In this document: positions 44,331 to 55,919 of the stretch, piece by piece | How positions within the stretch are numbered: position 1 is the stretch's first letter | How the letters are laid out: every line of letters begins with the position of its first letter | Source: Aspidiotus rigidus | Taxonomy: Eukaryota; Arthropoda; Insecta; Hemiptera; Diaspididae | DNA: 64,000 nucleotides | Direction: 5' to 3' | NCBI GenBank assembly: GCA_035079385.1 | Contig: JAVHKY010000074.1 | Location: 620,001 to 684,000 of the forward strand | Translations under genes and position numbers: made by a program | Notes under the pieces: model-generated | Databases searched by the model: none | What the model was told of the DNA's origin: nothing | The model's input: only the letters and a program-made list of their open reading frames with translations

Positions 44331-46957
44331 AGTTATAGTTCCAAGAAAGATTTCCAACTAAGTCTCTTTGTTTCTGTCACTTATATATATAGTTTATATA
44401 CTATAAGTTCAATTTAAATTTGGTTACCCTTCTCATACATTTTTACTGGAAACTGAATCATCATGATTTTACGCCGAAAATTTTTTTTTTCGATTTTTAT
44501 CGGAAATAACCGCATTTTTCTACACCTCACATAAAAAAGTTATACAATAAAGAATGGATTTTCGTATTCCAAATAATTATGTAGTACACACAAAGAAATC
44601 GATTCTCATTGGTCTCGGTCGCCGAGGACAAAATTTACCTAAGTAATCGGAAAAATTCTTCCGATTGGTTTTAAATATTTTCAAATCCATCAATTTGTTT
44701 ACGCCATCATACAGTTGAGGGTTACGATCTCAGCACTTGAACCCTCGGAATTTTATTGGAATCCTGTCTCCGAGCACGTCATTCAAAAATCTTATTTCTA
44801 CAACGCAATATTTCTCTTTTTTTTTCATCTTTAGAATAATATTTGTAAGAAATGATATTTATTGAAGCGAACAAAAATTCTCGAATGAAAACAAAAATTC
44901 CGGAACGACGTCGCGTCAATGAAAATCGGAATAATGTGGGAAAACAAAAATTTATTCCTATTCATCATCTTGTCAACTATTGTCACCCATCGAGTCGTCG
45001 AAATGACAATAAAAAGTATTACCACTATACCTAGGCAAAACTTAACCATCGCCCTTCAAGTTGTAAGCGAAATAAAAAAGAAACTACTAACGCCATATTT
45101 AATTAATCTCAACTTACTTCCCGACCAATTTCCCGTATAATTTAATAATAACGAAGAGAAAAAAAAAACTTTCACTCTCTTAACCCTTTTTATTTATAAA
45201 ATTGAAAACCTCTCGTATCACGCGCGCGTTGCAGCGCCATTTGGAAAGAATTTTTACTTCCTCGAGTAATTTTAATAAAGAAGTAGGGCTCTGAATAATG
45301 AGGACTCAATTCGACACTAATACAACGAGAAAAGTAAGAAAAGAGAGAAAAAAAAAATCATTTTCCTCTCCTGCCTGTAGCAACGTCGGCAAAAAACGAA
45401 TCCCTCGCTATTTGCGCGCCCAACAAGAATGCCGTATTCTGCAGAAATTTAATTGGAAGTTGTTTTGGAGACTTCTTTTTACCCGCCAACGGTTTGAAGT
45501 TTTATTAAATCGTTCGTCGTTGCGACGGGCGCAGCAACGGCACGAAATCGACGAAAGAGGGTCGACGAGGGAAACTGCGCTCGCTTTTCCGTCAACATTG
45601 CTGTCTACAGAAAAGTACATTATAGCAGGACGACCCGATACGACAAATGAAACTTTGCCGATCTTCCCTCCATTTCTTTATCCGCGGGTTGAGGCAACAA
45701 TTAGTTGAGAAGGAAAAATGGCGGGCCTGAGATCATTAGGTAAAGTTTTACTCTCGCATTCGCACATTCTGAAGACTCTCTTTCCTTCTATATTCCCGTC
45801 CCGGTAATGCTGTTGTAAAGCACATCATAAAACGACGGCGGCGTGAATTTTGTACAGTCTTCCGCGTGCCCCATCAATAAATAAATTATTTAATCGACTC
45901 TTTGTCCCGATGCTTAATATTCTGGGCATGATTCTCGAAAATGTCGGAGCACTAAAGCCGGGTAGATTTATCGAATAGCTTCTCTGTTTATAGATTTTCT
46001 CTTTTCATCTCGCGACGGCTCGTTGACGTAACTAATAATCAATTCACGAATTATATTCGACTGTTGTTTGCAGGAAGAGAAAGAAAAGATGTAAGAGGAA
46101 TTTACAAGGGGAATATATGATGCCATCCGAGATATACACGGAGAGAATAAGTGAGACAAAGATGATCAGACGGACAAATAGATGTGTTAATAGTCGTCTC
46201 TTTTCATTCCATCCGAAGCTTTACGAGAAAATTGAAAGAAGGGCTAAAATAAGCCCCTTATAAAAGAAAAAAAATAACCTAGTTTTTGAAGCGTGTGAAG
46301 CGACGTTCAGAAAATTAGAGATCAATATTTTGAAACAGGGATGAAAAATTTCCTCTTCACTTTTATGCTGGTTTTTTGATGTCCGTGTTGTGGTAATCTC
46401 ATGATGAAGATTGGGGTAGCTGTTGAGATCCGAGTCCTGTCGTGCAAACGTGTCTTGACAGTTTTGGTATTGGACGTCTATAAATTCTCCTTCTAGAGTT
46501 CGTTGTCATGCCGTCACCTTCGGCCTAGCATAAGCAGGACTGAGACATTGTAATAATACAAAAAATAAAGCAGCAGATGATTGCACCTGCGCTGAAGTTC
46601 TTAATTTTCGGCGTATAGTGACATCATCAAAGTACAATCATTAGTTGTAGACTTGAAGACTAGCCTATACACTAACACGGGTTCGTGTTTACGATCGCAA
46701 ACAAAGAGGATAGCTTAAGGTACCTGAGCTCGCAAATGTGTTTGTTTTGCATCGGCACTCTCATGATTCAACCCAGTTTCTCGCTAAATCCACTCCGTTC
46801 CAAATTTCAACATTCACAAAAAGCCGAAGTTAGATGAGATCAAGAATTCTACCGGCTAATTTTGTGAAATAAATCTCATCATTTTACATTTTTACTTCAG
46901 AGTTTAAACAAAAACAGGATTGAACCAGTCATATTAGATGAAAAATTGTCAAGTACG
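44330..46957. other. Intron sequence, possible regulatory stretch at 44.8-46.2 kb
   Basis: A repeat-free, CpG-richer segment with a 136-codon open frame (45298-45708 +) of no recognisable family and strongly basic start; it is not supported as a gene. A Su(H) consensus match TGTGGGAA lies at 44935-44942. Confidence 0.35.
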
Positions 46958-47625
46958 GAATTAATATGTCATTTATCATCTTATACAACAGACTAAAAGT
47001 CACACTCGATATTACAAGCGCATTGTCCCCAGGGGACAAAAAATTGTGGTCCAAATTAGTTTTTTGTGATTTTCGAGGTGAATATTGGTCTTTTGAAAAA
47101 AAGTCGAGAGGAAAAAATTTTAGAGCCTCAAAAAATACATAAATAATGTCCTATTAAAAATTCCCTTGTGCTGTTCTATTTTTCAATAAATAAAGGATGA
47201 AAATTGAATAGTCGCCAAAGTAGCGCATGATCAGCCTGTCACTTACAACATAAGTCGACGCAAGCGTTACAGTATGATACATGATGCTTCAGTTCTTCAT
47301 TAAAAGCAGTGTGCGACGCTTGCGTTGACTTGCGTTGCAAGTGACAGGGGTATCATGCGCTACTTTGGCAACTATTCAAATTTCATCCTTTATTTATTCA
47401 AAAATGGAACATCGCACAGAAATTTTCAACAGAACATTATTTATGTATTTTTTGAGGCTCTAGAATTTTTGTTTCTTAACTTTTTTTCAAAAAACCAATA
47501 TTCACCATAAAAATTACAAAAAACCAATCTAGACCACACTTTTTTGCTTCCTGCGAACAATGCGCATGCTATATAGAGTTTGACTTTTAGTATGTTGTAT
47601 AAGGTGATAAATGACATATGTATGC
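46958..47625. repeat. Fold-back element, about 320-bp arms
   Basis: Left arm from 46958 (AATATGTCATTTATCATC) and right arm to 47625 (GGTGATAAATGACATATG) are imperfect reverse complements almost to the centre near 47295, where GTCGACGCAAGCG faces CGACGCTTGCG. Shared internal words include TTTGAGGCTCTA and ATTCATCCTTTATTTATT-like runs. No transposase frame. Confidence 0.88.
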
Positions 47626-48024
47626 AGAATTTCAGCTGTCCCTTATTTATTCACACCACATGTCCCAATATGACTAGAATAAATACCAAAAGAACGGAGG
47701 TTGAGAGGTCTGACTCGAAAGCATTCTACGGATGAATGAGTAGAAATTTAAACTTAATGCTATCAATCTCTTTCTTCTAATCATTTCACTTATAAGTTGA
47801 ACGTATATACATAGCTTTTCCACCATTCCATATTGCATACTTATTTGCCTGATTTTTATACGGTAGGCCTCTTAATACACTACACAACAAAATAAAAAAA
47901 TTGAAAAATGCAAGAACAAAATTATACGATTCTAGAAGTATTTTCAACGCTGATCACGATGCCGTTGACCGTTACTCAAAATTGGCTCTGGTTATTGAGA
48001 AATGAACATATCAAGTTCCCGCGA

Positions 48025-48102
48025 ATCGTAGCGACGCGCAGTGTATGTTACCCAGCTATCAAATTTCGCGAGTACGAGAACATACACTGAGCGTCGCGTC
48101 GA
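48025..48102. repeat. Hairpin with 25-bp arms and 28-nt loop
   Basis: The arm 48025-48049 (AGCGACGCGCAGTGTATGTT at its core) faces 48078-48102 (AACATACACTGAGCGTCGC) with about three mismatches. Its size and loop are in the range of small fold-back precursors, but nothing indicates transcription. Confidence 0.75.
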
Positions 48103-48333
48103 TATTCTCAATTGAGATAAAAGTCAATATATTGAAATCGACTTCCAAATCGAAAAATCTATTATCTCACAGACACAATCCTCCTCTGTGAAACGAGCTG
48201 CTTCTTTCCACTGCAGTCCATGATTTCAATTTCTGCTCTCTTCAATCATCTTAGATAGTAACTCGTCCATTTTTGCTGGACGGTAAAAATATATACGAGA
48301 TTTTGCTGGCAGTTGTGGTGAACATAAAAGTTA

Positions 48334-48868
48334 TAAAAAGGGTTTTTCAATTGTACAAATCTACTTTATTAGTTGCTTATACAAGAGTACTTTCGGGTGT
48401 TATCCCATCATCAGTTGTGTCGCAACTGGAGAACAAGGCCTTAACCATGAGTTTTTTTATAGTATAACACTGTGATCTTATTGGCTATAACAATGCTGTG
48501 TTGTGATTGGTTCACTTCTAAAAACTTATTCTTACAATAATGTGACATTGTGTTCTTATTGGCTAAAACATACTGCTTTGTGATTGGTTCAATCTATTGT
48601 CCTAAATGCTGCGTTTCTATTGGCTACCTGGATTCCTGCCGTCTCATTGGTTGGTTCCGTTCTTCTTCTCTTGTCCAATCACCAGGCCGAATAATTTTTC
48701 GCTGTCAAATGTGATTACATTGTTCAAGAGGCATGCTTTCTTCCTCTTGGCTTTTGCAATCTCCATTTGTTTCCAGAGTTTTCTTCTCTTTGTGCGATTC
48801 TCTACGTGTATGACTTCAAATATTCCCTCTCCATCGTGGTTTTCCTCGCTACAGTGTTTCCCAAACAG
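48334..48868 (-). mobile_element. PLE-1 family 3' fragment, inverted
   Basis: The - strand carries the C-terminal 75 or so codons of the GIY-YIG frame (GKHCSEENHDGEGIFEVIHV ... GLVIGQEKKNG), the 3' untranslated region and the hammerhead, and ends at 48334 inside the terminal hairpin. Only a handful of residues differ from PLE-1 at 6614-6840. The catalytic start of the endonuclease is missing, so the copy is truncated at 48868. Confidence 0.92.
48372..48426 (-). ncRNA. Hammerhead ribozyme, identical to 7056-7110
   Basis: All 55 bases are the same as in PLE-1, including both parts of stem I, CTGATGA, stem II, GAAA and the C cleavage base (complement of 48385). Complete identity, while the neighbouring coding part has several changes, is compatible with selection on the ribozyme or with recent spread. 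Confidence 0.85.
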
Positions 48869-48925
48869 CTCTTGTATAAGCAACTAATAAAGTAGATTTG
48901 TACAATTGAAAAACCCTTTTTCAAT
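48869..48925 (+). mobile_element. PLE-1 terminal fragment starting at the ribozyme cut site
   Basis: On the + strand, TTGTATAAGCAAC begins at 48872, the base that would be the first after hammerhead cleavage, and the fragment runs through the terminal hairpin to 48925. The three bases CTC before it (48869-48871) could be either element-derived or junction microhomology. It is joined directly to the inverted fragment ending at 48868, so the two form an inverted pair of 3' ends. Confidence 0.85.
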
Positions 48926-49244
48926 ACTAGTGCTCTACTTACACCTCACTCACTCATTATGAGTTCAGACAATGAAAATTATATTCATTGAGCTCCAACA
49001 ATTAGATAATAATGAAAGTGGTTCACGTTCAAAATAGATGGATATTATGTATGACATGTGTTATACACTATTTTCAATATCAGAAGGGTTGGATCTTAGA
49101 ATTTCATGGGATATCCTGTTCAAATGCTTCCTGAAATGCACCTCCACTTGGAATTTCCGTGCAGTAAAAATTGGTCAAAAGTGCAGTAAAACTAATTTAA
49201 AATACAATAAACAGGTGCAATAAAAATTTTAAAACGTACACTAT

Positions 49245-49700
49245 ACTAGAACCAAAAAAGATACATAAATTACCAAAATCGACCAAAAAGCGATTAAAAT
49301 TGACCACAAAGCGATCAACAAAACGAACAAAATAGACAATAAGCGGTCAAAGTCGGACAATAAATTACAAAAATCATCAAAATCGAGGGCAAAAACAACC
49401 TGTGAATGACCTGAATTGTTGGAGAGTAGATATCCAAAGACTTTGGCCAAAACGCAACAAACATTGACCAGAAAGTTCAAAATGGACTATCGAACGACCA
49501 AAATTGACCCAGAACAAAAAACAACGACCATATTCTAGCAAAAATATTCAAAATGAATCACAGACGACTGAAATTGACCATAAAGAGACCAAAGATGACC
49601 ACAAAAATTACAACAAGCGAAAAAAACAACCAGAGAAGGACCTAATTTGACTAAGGAACGACCAGAAACGGTGGAAAATGTTGAAAATTGACCAAATTAT
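49245..49700 (+). repeat. Degenerate short tandem repeat, AAATTGACCA type
   Basis: About 450 bases in which GACCA or GACAA alternates with A-runs at about 10-12 base spacing (for example AAAATCGACCAAAAAGCG, AAAATTGACCACAAAGCG). Units are divergent. It ends just before a hammerhead ribozyme, and TTGACCA/GGTCAATT words continue around it, so both may belong to one non-coding element. Confidence 0.7.
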
Positions 49701-49740
49701 ACGGTCAAGAAATCCGTGCGGTTTTTTTAGCACTGGAGTT

Positions 49741-49782
49741 ACGCCTGATGATGTACGGCTACTTGTACGAAACCGGTCGCGT
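49741..49782 (+). ncRNA. Type-I hammerhead ribozyme in a non-coding repeat
   Basis: Stem I ACGC (49741-49744) pairs with GCGT (49779-49782). The core CTGATGA is at 49745-49751, an extra T at 49752, and stem II is GTAC (49753-49756) with GTAC (49765-49768) around an 8-nt loop. The core GAAA is at 49769-49772; stem III is A-U and C-G with loop CG; the cleavage base is C 49778 in the canonical GTC. The stem I is short, so activity would depend on tertiary contacts or dimer formation. No PLE protein is visible nearby. Confidence 0.75.
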
Positions 49783-49789
49783 TAAAATA

Positions 49790-52700
49790 ATCGGTCAATT
49801 GTGGACTTAAAATATTATTTTTAATTTTGTGTAGTTTAATTTTAATTTTAATTTTGTGAATTTTGATCTTTATTTAAATTTCTATATTTTGACTCTTTGT
49901 AAAATTCAAAATTTCGGTTTCAAAATTACACCCTGTGTTCCACCATTGACTTTCAATTTGTTACGAGTGTGACTACATTGCTAATAATGATCAGTAGAGA
50001 ATTTCTCTTGCCACTCTTCATCGCTGTTTATGATTTCAATTTCAACACCAGCCTAATCTCTGCTCTCTTGAATAATCTTAGTACCTGTCCACTTTTGCAG
50101 AGGGACGGTAAAAATACATACACGAGACATTCTGTCAGTTGTTTCAAAGATGAAATTAGACTAACATTTTTGAGCTCCAATGAGATCCTATAATAAGAGT
50201 GGTTAAAAACGTTCAAAATTTGTATCACGCATGACGATGCTATATAAGATTTTTAATACTGTATTAGAAAATTGGATCTCATAGAATTCATGGGGCACCT
50301 GTTCAAATGCCTCCCAAAATGAAAACTGTTCGAAATTTTTCCAAGTCGCTCTGGGCTATAGTGTAGAAGTGGTTGTCTATCCACGCGGGCAAAGCTAATA
50401 AAAGAAGCGATGTCTCATGTAATAACGAGTCCTCTTAATTTAAAACTCACCAATGCGCTTTGAATATTCCTCTTAGGGGATAGGTCTACGTGTCTTTTTT
50501 TAATTCAATTTTTGAGTCTTTTACCAGGACTCCCCCAAAATTTGTTTCAAGCATAGGTATTAAGTTGTTGAACTTCCCTTGCGTGCCTTGTTCAGAAAAC
50601 AGTTTCTCTGCTTTCTTCAATTGTAACTTAGTTATGACGGACAATTGTTTACAATATTAATTTATTTACACAATCAAGAGAGTAAAACTTTACACAAGCT
50701 TCAGCTGGCCGTGACAGAGGGTAAATATTGTCCATTATAACGAGTAAATTCGGATTGGAGGGCAAATTAACGTCGTTTCTGATACAGATTTTCAGTTTTC
50801 TGTCGTTATTTTCGAAAGTACAACATTGATCAAAAATTTTTTTGGAACAGAATCTATTTCCCTCATGAAATCCTATCGGGTGATACCTATTTTAGAGTTT
50901 TTTGTCGTAAATTTCAATCTCTAGAAGAATAACACATGTAATTTGCCCTCCATCTCGTTTTTCAATTAGTCTTGTGAAGTCATCTGCAAATGGACAATTG
51001 ATTTGATCGTGATTTCCACCCCAAGCAGTTTCTTGTGCTTTGCTTGTGCTTGGCGCCGAAGCTGAATCAATCGAAATGCCTCTTTGAAGTTATCCTTCTT
51101 CAATACGATCGAAGAAACTTTTTGGTTCAACTCATGATACCGTCTATCAGTGGTCTTTGTCAATACATTGGAGACATACCTTCAAAAACGAAATAGCGGC
51201 ACAAATCAGCAGCAATAACTATATACATATTATTTTTCTTCGGTGCGTTTCAAAGTAGTGTCGTGCTGGTTCTGCGCCCGGTATAAGCAGGTCGTCTCTC
51301 ATGGTCAAACTTTGAAAAATTTTCTCGCGAACCCCATAAAACCTTCGTGAGGCTTTTCTAGCCAGGAATCCCCCCACACGACACTGAATTCAAAGTAAAA
51401 TTTTTGATGAAAATTATGCTTCTCCGTAAACCGGAAACAACACAATAAAATAAATCTGTTTTTCAACTCGAAACACGCGTTTTGCGCGAAAGAAGATCGA
51501 AAATATGAGTGAATCTTCCAAAAATTTCGTTGATAATTTAAAGCGTTGACGTAGAAAATACATTTGGCTTAGTTGGAATGTTCATAATGTAAACCTTTCA
51601 AGTTTTCACTCCTATACTCGTCGACGCCGATGTAAGTTACTTGTTCATAGTTCACCTCATAGTTTTACACCGCGGTGCACAGATGCGGTTATTCGGAGTA
51701 AAGGTATATAAGAACGCTGAAAAATGTATATCGGTTTACAGGTGGTCTTTATCGCAACATTTTTTCACTTTAAAAAGTGCTGAATGAGGAAAAACTGTTC
51801 ACCTTTATCAACTTATCTATACTTATTACAGGCGTAGGAAGTTTACACGAAAGACTCAACTCGACGAATTCATTTATTCTTTTCCTCGAGGCGTGCTGAA
51901 AGTACTTTTTTCCTGATACACGAATAACATTTTATGCATATACGCGGCTACAGGAAACCTATGCAATTTTTTTCTATTGTCTCGTTCGTGATCTGCTGAT
52001 GTTATACTTTCTAATTAACTCGTGTATTCTCCTTCGAAGGTATTCGTGAAACTAGGTACGAAGTATACAAGCTAAACTTGTACAAGATTTTTTTTTTTTT
52101 TTTTTCGTTATTATTCCTGGAGAATCTTGAAACGAGAATTATGTTAGGTATATATATACACGATGTACTCGTGCACCGTTTACACTCGTTGTACGTCGGT
52201 CGGTAAGACTATAATAATGCAGTACGTACGATAAAAGGGGTGGCGGTTGAAAAAGCGTCCTTTTTATTGATCTGACGACGAGTACGATATGGAAGTACAA
52301 GCTGGAGGAACGACCGGCGATTGGATCGCAGTGACCACACCCATTAGTCTAGGCTTATGTAATGAATTACTACACGTATGTACAGTACCCATGGTAACGT
52401 AGCAACTTGTGGTCAATGTGTAGCCTTTCATGACGTCACCGAACAGAGCGCATTCGTCACTCGGTTCGAATTTTCGACCATGTTTCGATGTGTGCGAGCT
52501 CTTCGTGGTGGTGGTGTTGAGGGTTGCCCGGTGCTTCATCCCTATATCGACCACTCCGTAAGAACGAATATCGCCGCATCGGAAACGAAAATGCCTTAAT
52601 GAAAGACGGTAGGTACCATAAAGATGAGGAATATTCATCGAATCCACCAAAAACTCGAATTTTTCATACCGTTAAAAATCATCGATTTTACCGAACTAAG

Positions 52701-53920
52701 GGAATCTATGACCCCTAATGATTTTTCATGTTTCGTTCGATATCAACATCTTCTACATGCTTTCGAGCTGGTACCGAGTCGACTATTTTATGGGAAAAAA
52801 CGATGATATTTACTTGCGTTTTGAGATTTGAACTTATACCTTCTGCTCTCTACGATCGAGTTCAGTGATAAGGAGATTCGATAGCTATCTGGTTTACGCA
52901 AGCAAAATCAGCACCATAATGAGCAAACCTTTAATCATATTTATTGTGAATTGAATTTATGCACATCAGACGTGAAATCGGAAATGAATGGTTCGAAAGA
53001 AAGTATTATTGCAGCCTTTTCCTTTAAATTGTTGAAGAATCAAAAAAACTAAACCATTCTCACTTTATTTATTTACTCATCTGCAAATCTTCCTATCAGA
53101 AAGTTAGTTTCATGAAAAATATTCATTATTGCAACCTCTTTCATAGCCCAACCCGTAGGTCTATTCGAATCGTTTCAAATTGCCAATCCTAAATTTCAGT
53201 GGCGTATTCAGGCCAAGATAGGAGGGCGCAAGATTTCCGGGGACGCAAAATTTTGTAGAAAAATCTGAAAAATTGGGAATCAGCAAAAGAAAAGAGCTAT
53301 GGACTGATATTAAAATACTGACAAGAATTTAATCAGTGGAGGAGGAACAGCTTTGCCTTCGGAGGCGCAAGGAGGATTAATGCACCATTGTTTTCAGATT
53401 TCCCTTATTTTCGTATCATAAATATAATAACGCATTAAATCAGAGGTAAACATAAGATAGAACAGAACTTGGGCATAGAGAAGTATTTGCGGAACTTTTT
53501 TTGGCTTCAATAATTCATTGCTCTGTGCTGCCCAGTTAAGATACCTTTAATGACCGACTTGTTAAGGTTTTTGAAATTTCTTATCATTCGCTCCACGTCT
53601 TGTGGTAGTCTATTGAAATACAATAGCGTGATTGAATTTAAATACTCTCGTTCCTAGTATCCATACAGCCAAGGATTTACTTACTCCCCCTTTCCCTCTG
53701 AAAAAGACTCAAATTATGCACTTCGACCTTACTTTCCAGTCGAAGTGAAGAAAAAAAAAAAAAAAATTTCAGACAGTAGAATATGTCGTTCTCCGCTGGA
53801 AAATTAACGGAGGAAGAGAGGTTATAACCTAGTTCTGAAATAGATGGATGATATGGACCGAATTTGGCTCTTTCGATTAACTCTTTCCGTTCAAAATTAC
53901 ATTTTGAATTTCTTTCATTT
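49790..53920. other. Intron sequence, possible regulatory stretch at 51.2-52.9 kb
   Basis: No convincing exon. The segment 51200-52900 is largely free of repeats, apart from a poly-T tract at about 52087-52105. Two overlapping open frames near 52264-52650 lack known domains. On the - strand near 52827 AGTTCAAATCTC resembles a polymerase III B box, without a tRNA fold. Confidence 0.35.
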
Positions 53921-54509
53921 TTTTTTTTTTTTTTTTATTTTAATTAACGAGCTACTAGCAGCCTGCCTTCAGGGCTATGAGCTCGGCTAGATTGTGTGAT
54001 TATATGCGTGAGAGGAAGTTGGCTTGTTGTAAAAAGTTGAATATGTTAGGGATGGAGGGAAAGAGATCTGAAAGTGCTTCTGTATGGTTGTGGGGGATGG
54101 ATAAGGAATTACGGAGTTGGGTCAAGTTGGGGCAGCAGAAGATGTGTTGAACGGATAGGGGGTGTTCAGATTCGCAGTTAGGGCATGAGAGAGGCATAAG
54201 ATGAGAGATGAGATGGGTGTGAGTGAGTCTGGTGTGGCCGATTCTGAGACGGGTGATGACTATTTCTTCTCTGCGTGTTGACAGATTTGAAGAGTCCCAT
54301 GCGATGGGAATATTTTTAATTTGGGCTAAAAAAGAGAAAAAGATGGATTGATTGGCAGGGCCTGAGGAAATGCAATTCGAAGATTTCAGCGTATTTAAAA
54401 TAGAAAAATATTTAGAGGCCGTAGCAAACTTCGCGATGGCAGCGGGGAACCCGCAAGCTTCGTGGCCCCGTAGAAAATAGCGTCTTATTTTTGTTTTCTT
54501 TATGTTCAA
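53918..54509 (-). mobile_element. Jockey-like retrotransposon 3' end, inverted
   Basis: The - strand frame 54509-54000 ends in WDSSNLSTRREEIVITRLRI, GHTRLTHTHLI, then CPNC and QHIFCCPNLTQL, matching the C-terminal region of the element at 14.8 kb. It is followed by a short 3' region and a poly-A (poly-T on the + strand, about 53919-53936). The first third of the frame does not match and may derive from neighbouring sequence. The two copies are similar but not close, so they are different subfamilies or old. Confidence 0.8.
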
Positions 54510-54930
54510 GGAAGTAGACCTACTGGATATCTGAGATGTACAAAATCGATTGAAATTTTTTGATAAAGTCTTGTTGGAAGAAGAACGCCAGGCTTAAAGA
54601 ATGCGAGTTTATCCTTGGAAAAAGAAAGTTGCTAAGCACCTAGCTCCAGGGTTGAAAATATTTCAAGTCTCTAAATATTTCCCCGGAAATGATGACGTCA
54701 CGTCAGAGGGTGCGATGTAATTGCACGGAAGAAAATGAGGAAATGACGGAATTTTCTCGAACAGTCACAGAAGAAAAGTTATTAAACCTGGAAAAATAGG
54801 TGTAACGGAAGAATAAAATGAAAAAAATGAACGGTTAATGTATATTACCAACAAGAGGAAAAATGGTTACACAATTTATAAAAAATTTGAACGTTTTATA
54901 AGTACATAAAGTCTTCTCCCCTATAACAGT
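54510..54930. other. Dispersed repeat related to 43.8 kb, then unassigned
   Basis: 54513-54600 is the inverted counterpart of 43810-43905 (see there). The rest is not recognised. Confidence 0.45.
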
Positions 54931-55917
54931 AGTGCACACCTCGCCTGTTTAGGACACCCTCGTCACCTCTTCTGACCTAGAGGGATTGTCTTTGCCTCTC
55001 AAGGAACTTGTACAAGCCCGAGGCGAACCTTCATCCCGAGACAGTGTTTGCAAACCAATTTCTTTAGGAATGTAGGACATGTACATGTAGAGGCGCCGAG
55101 GTCATCGAAGTTGATGATAATTATTCGTAGGCCGAGACAGCATTCCTTGTATTTCTGAAACGATGCCCAGTTAGTTATCTATAATGCCTGGAATTTTGCA
55201 AGCCGAGTGTTTATAAGTGGTTGCTTCACAGGGAAGGAAAGTGTAAAAAATTGTTAACAGTTGTTAGGCAACTGACGCATTAACGCTTTCTTGTTGGAGA
55301 CAGCCCATTGATAAGCAGTCGTGTAGACACTGAGTGGGAATGCAAAGTGTAGGCAGTTAATGGACTCAGGACCCCGATCTGATGTAGACCACTTTTTCAC
55401 CAACGTTTGCAAATCATTCAGGAATTGACGCACTGGAAGCCTCTCCCTCAGGGCAGCGCTGGGGCGAGGTTTTTTAGCTCCAGAAGCTAGACCTAATTTT
55501 TGCCATCGTTTCCCAAAGGCAATAGGCTTATTAATTTTGGTAATATGTTTTGAGCGCGAAATTGCTTGCCTCTAGCGCCGGAGCTGGGGTGTGTTCTCTC
55601 TTGATAACACTACTGGTAGATTCTAAGCCGTTATTGGTGCTCGGAACGTTGAGTACCGCACCTTCACACCACAAAGGGTATTTTTTCAACCATTGATCAT
55701 TGAAGTAGGTGATGAAGTCGTTATCAATTTTCTCCCACTCTTCCGTGAAGGGCTGAGCCGCTTTCGCGAATGTTGAACCATCTATTGCCGCCTGTAGAGC
55801 AGTCGAATCATTGCGTACATCATCACCCTTCTTTCCCTTTATTAGTAGTCGAACTTTTCTAGATTTGATTTCACATGATAGTGACACATTAGCCGTTTTT
55901 CGGGTTCGCCAAATCAA
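54930..55917 (-). pseudogene. MULE transposase, C-terminal half
   Basis: The - strand frame 55917-55531 reads FTEEWEKIDNDFITYFNDQW, WCEGAVLNVPSTNNGLEST and SSVIKREHT. The NxGLES block after PSTNN is the conserved part just after the catalytic core of Mutator-like transposases. Continuing in other frames it reads PRPSAALRERLPVRQFLNDL and YQWAVSNKKA, and ends in EAKTIPLGQKR and CPKQARCALLL (about 54950), the family tail. Several stops and shifts make it inactive. The catalytic N-terminal half is missing. Confidence 0.8.
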
Positions 55918-55919
55918 TA

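Noticed and set aside
45298..45708. 136-codon open frame
   Set aside because: No domain, no splice or retroelement context, overlapping frames on the other strand equally open; likely chance.
52264..52650. 128-codon open frame on the - strand
   Set aside because: No recognisable family and an overlapping + strand frame; not supported as a gene.
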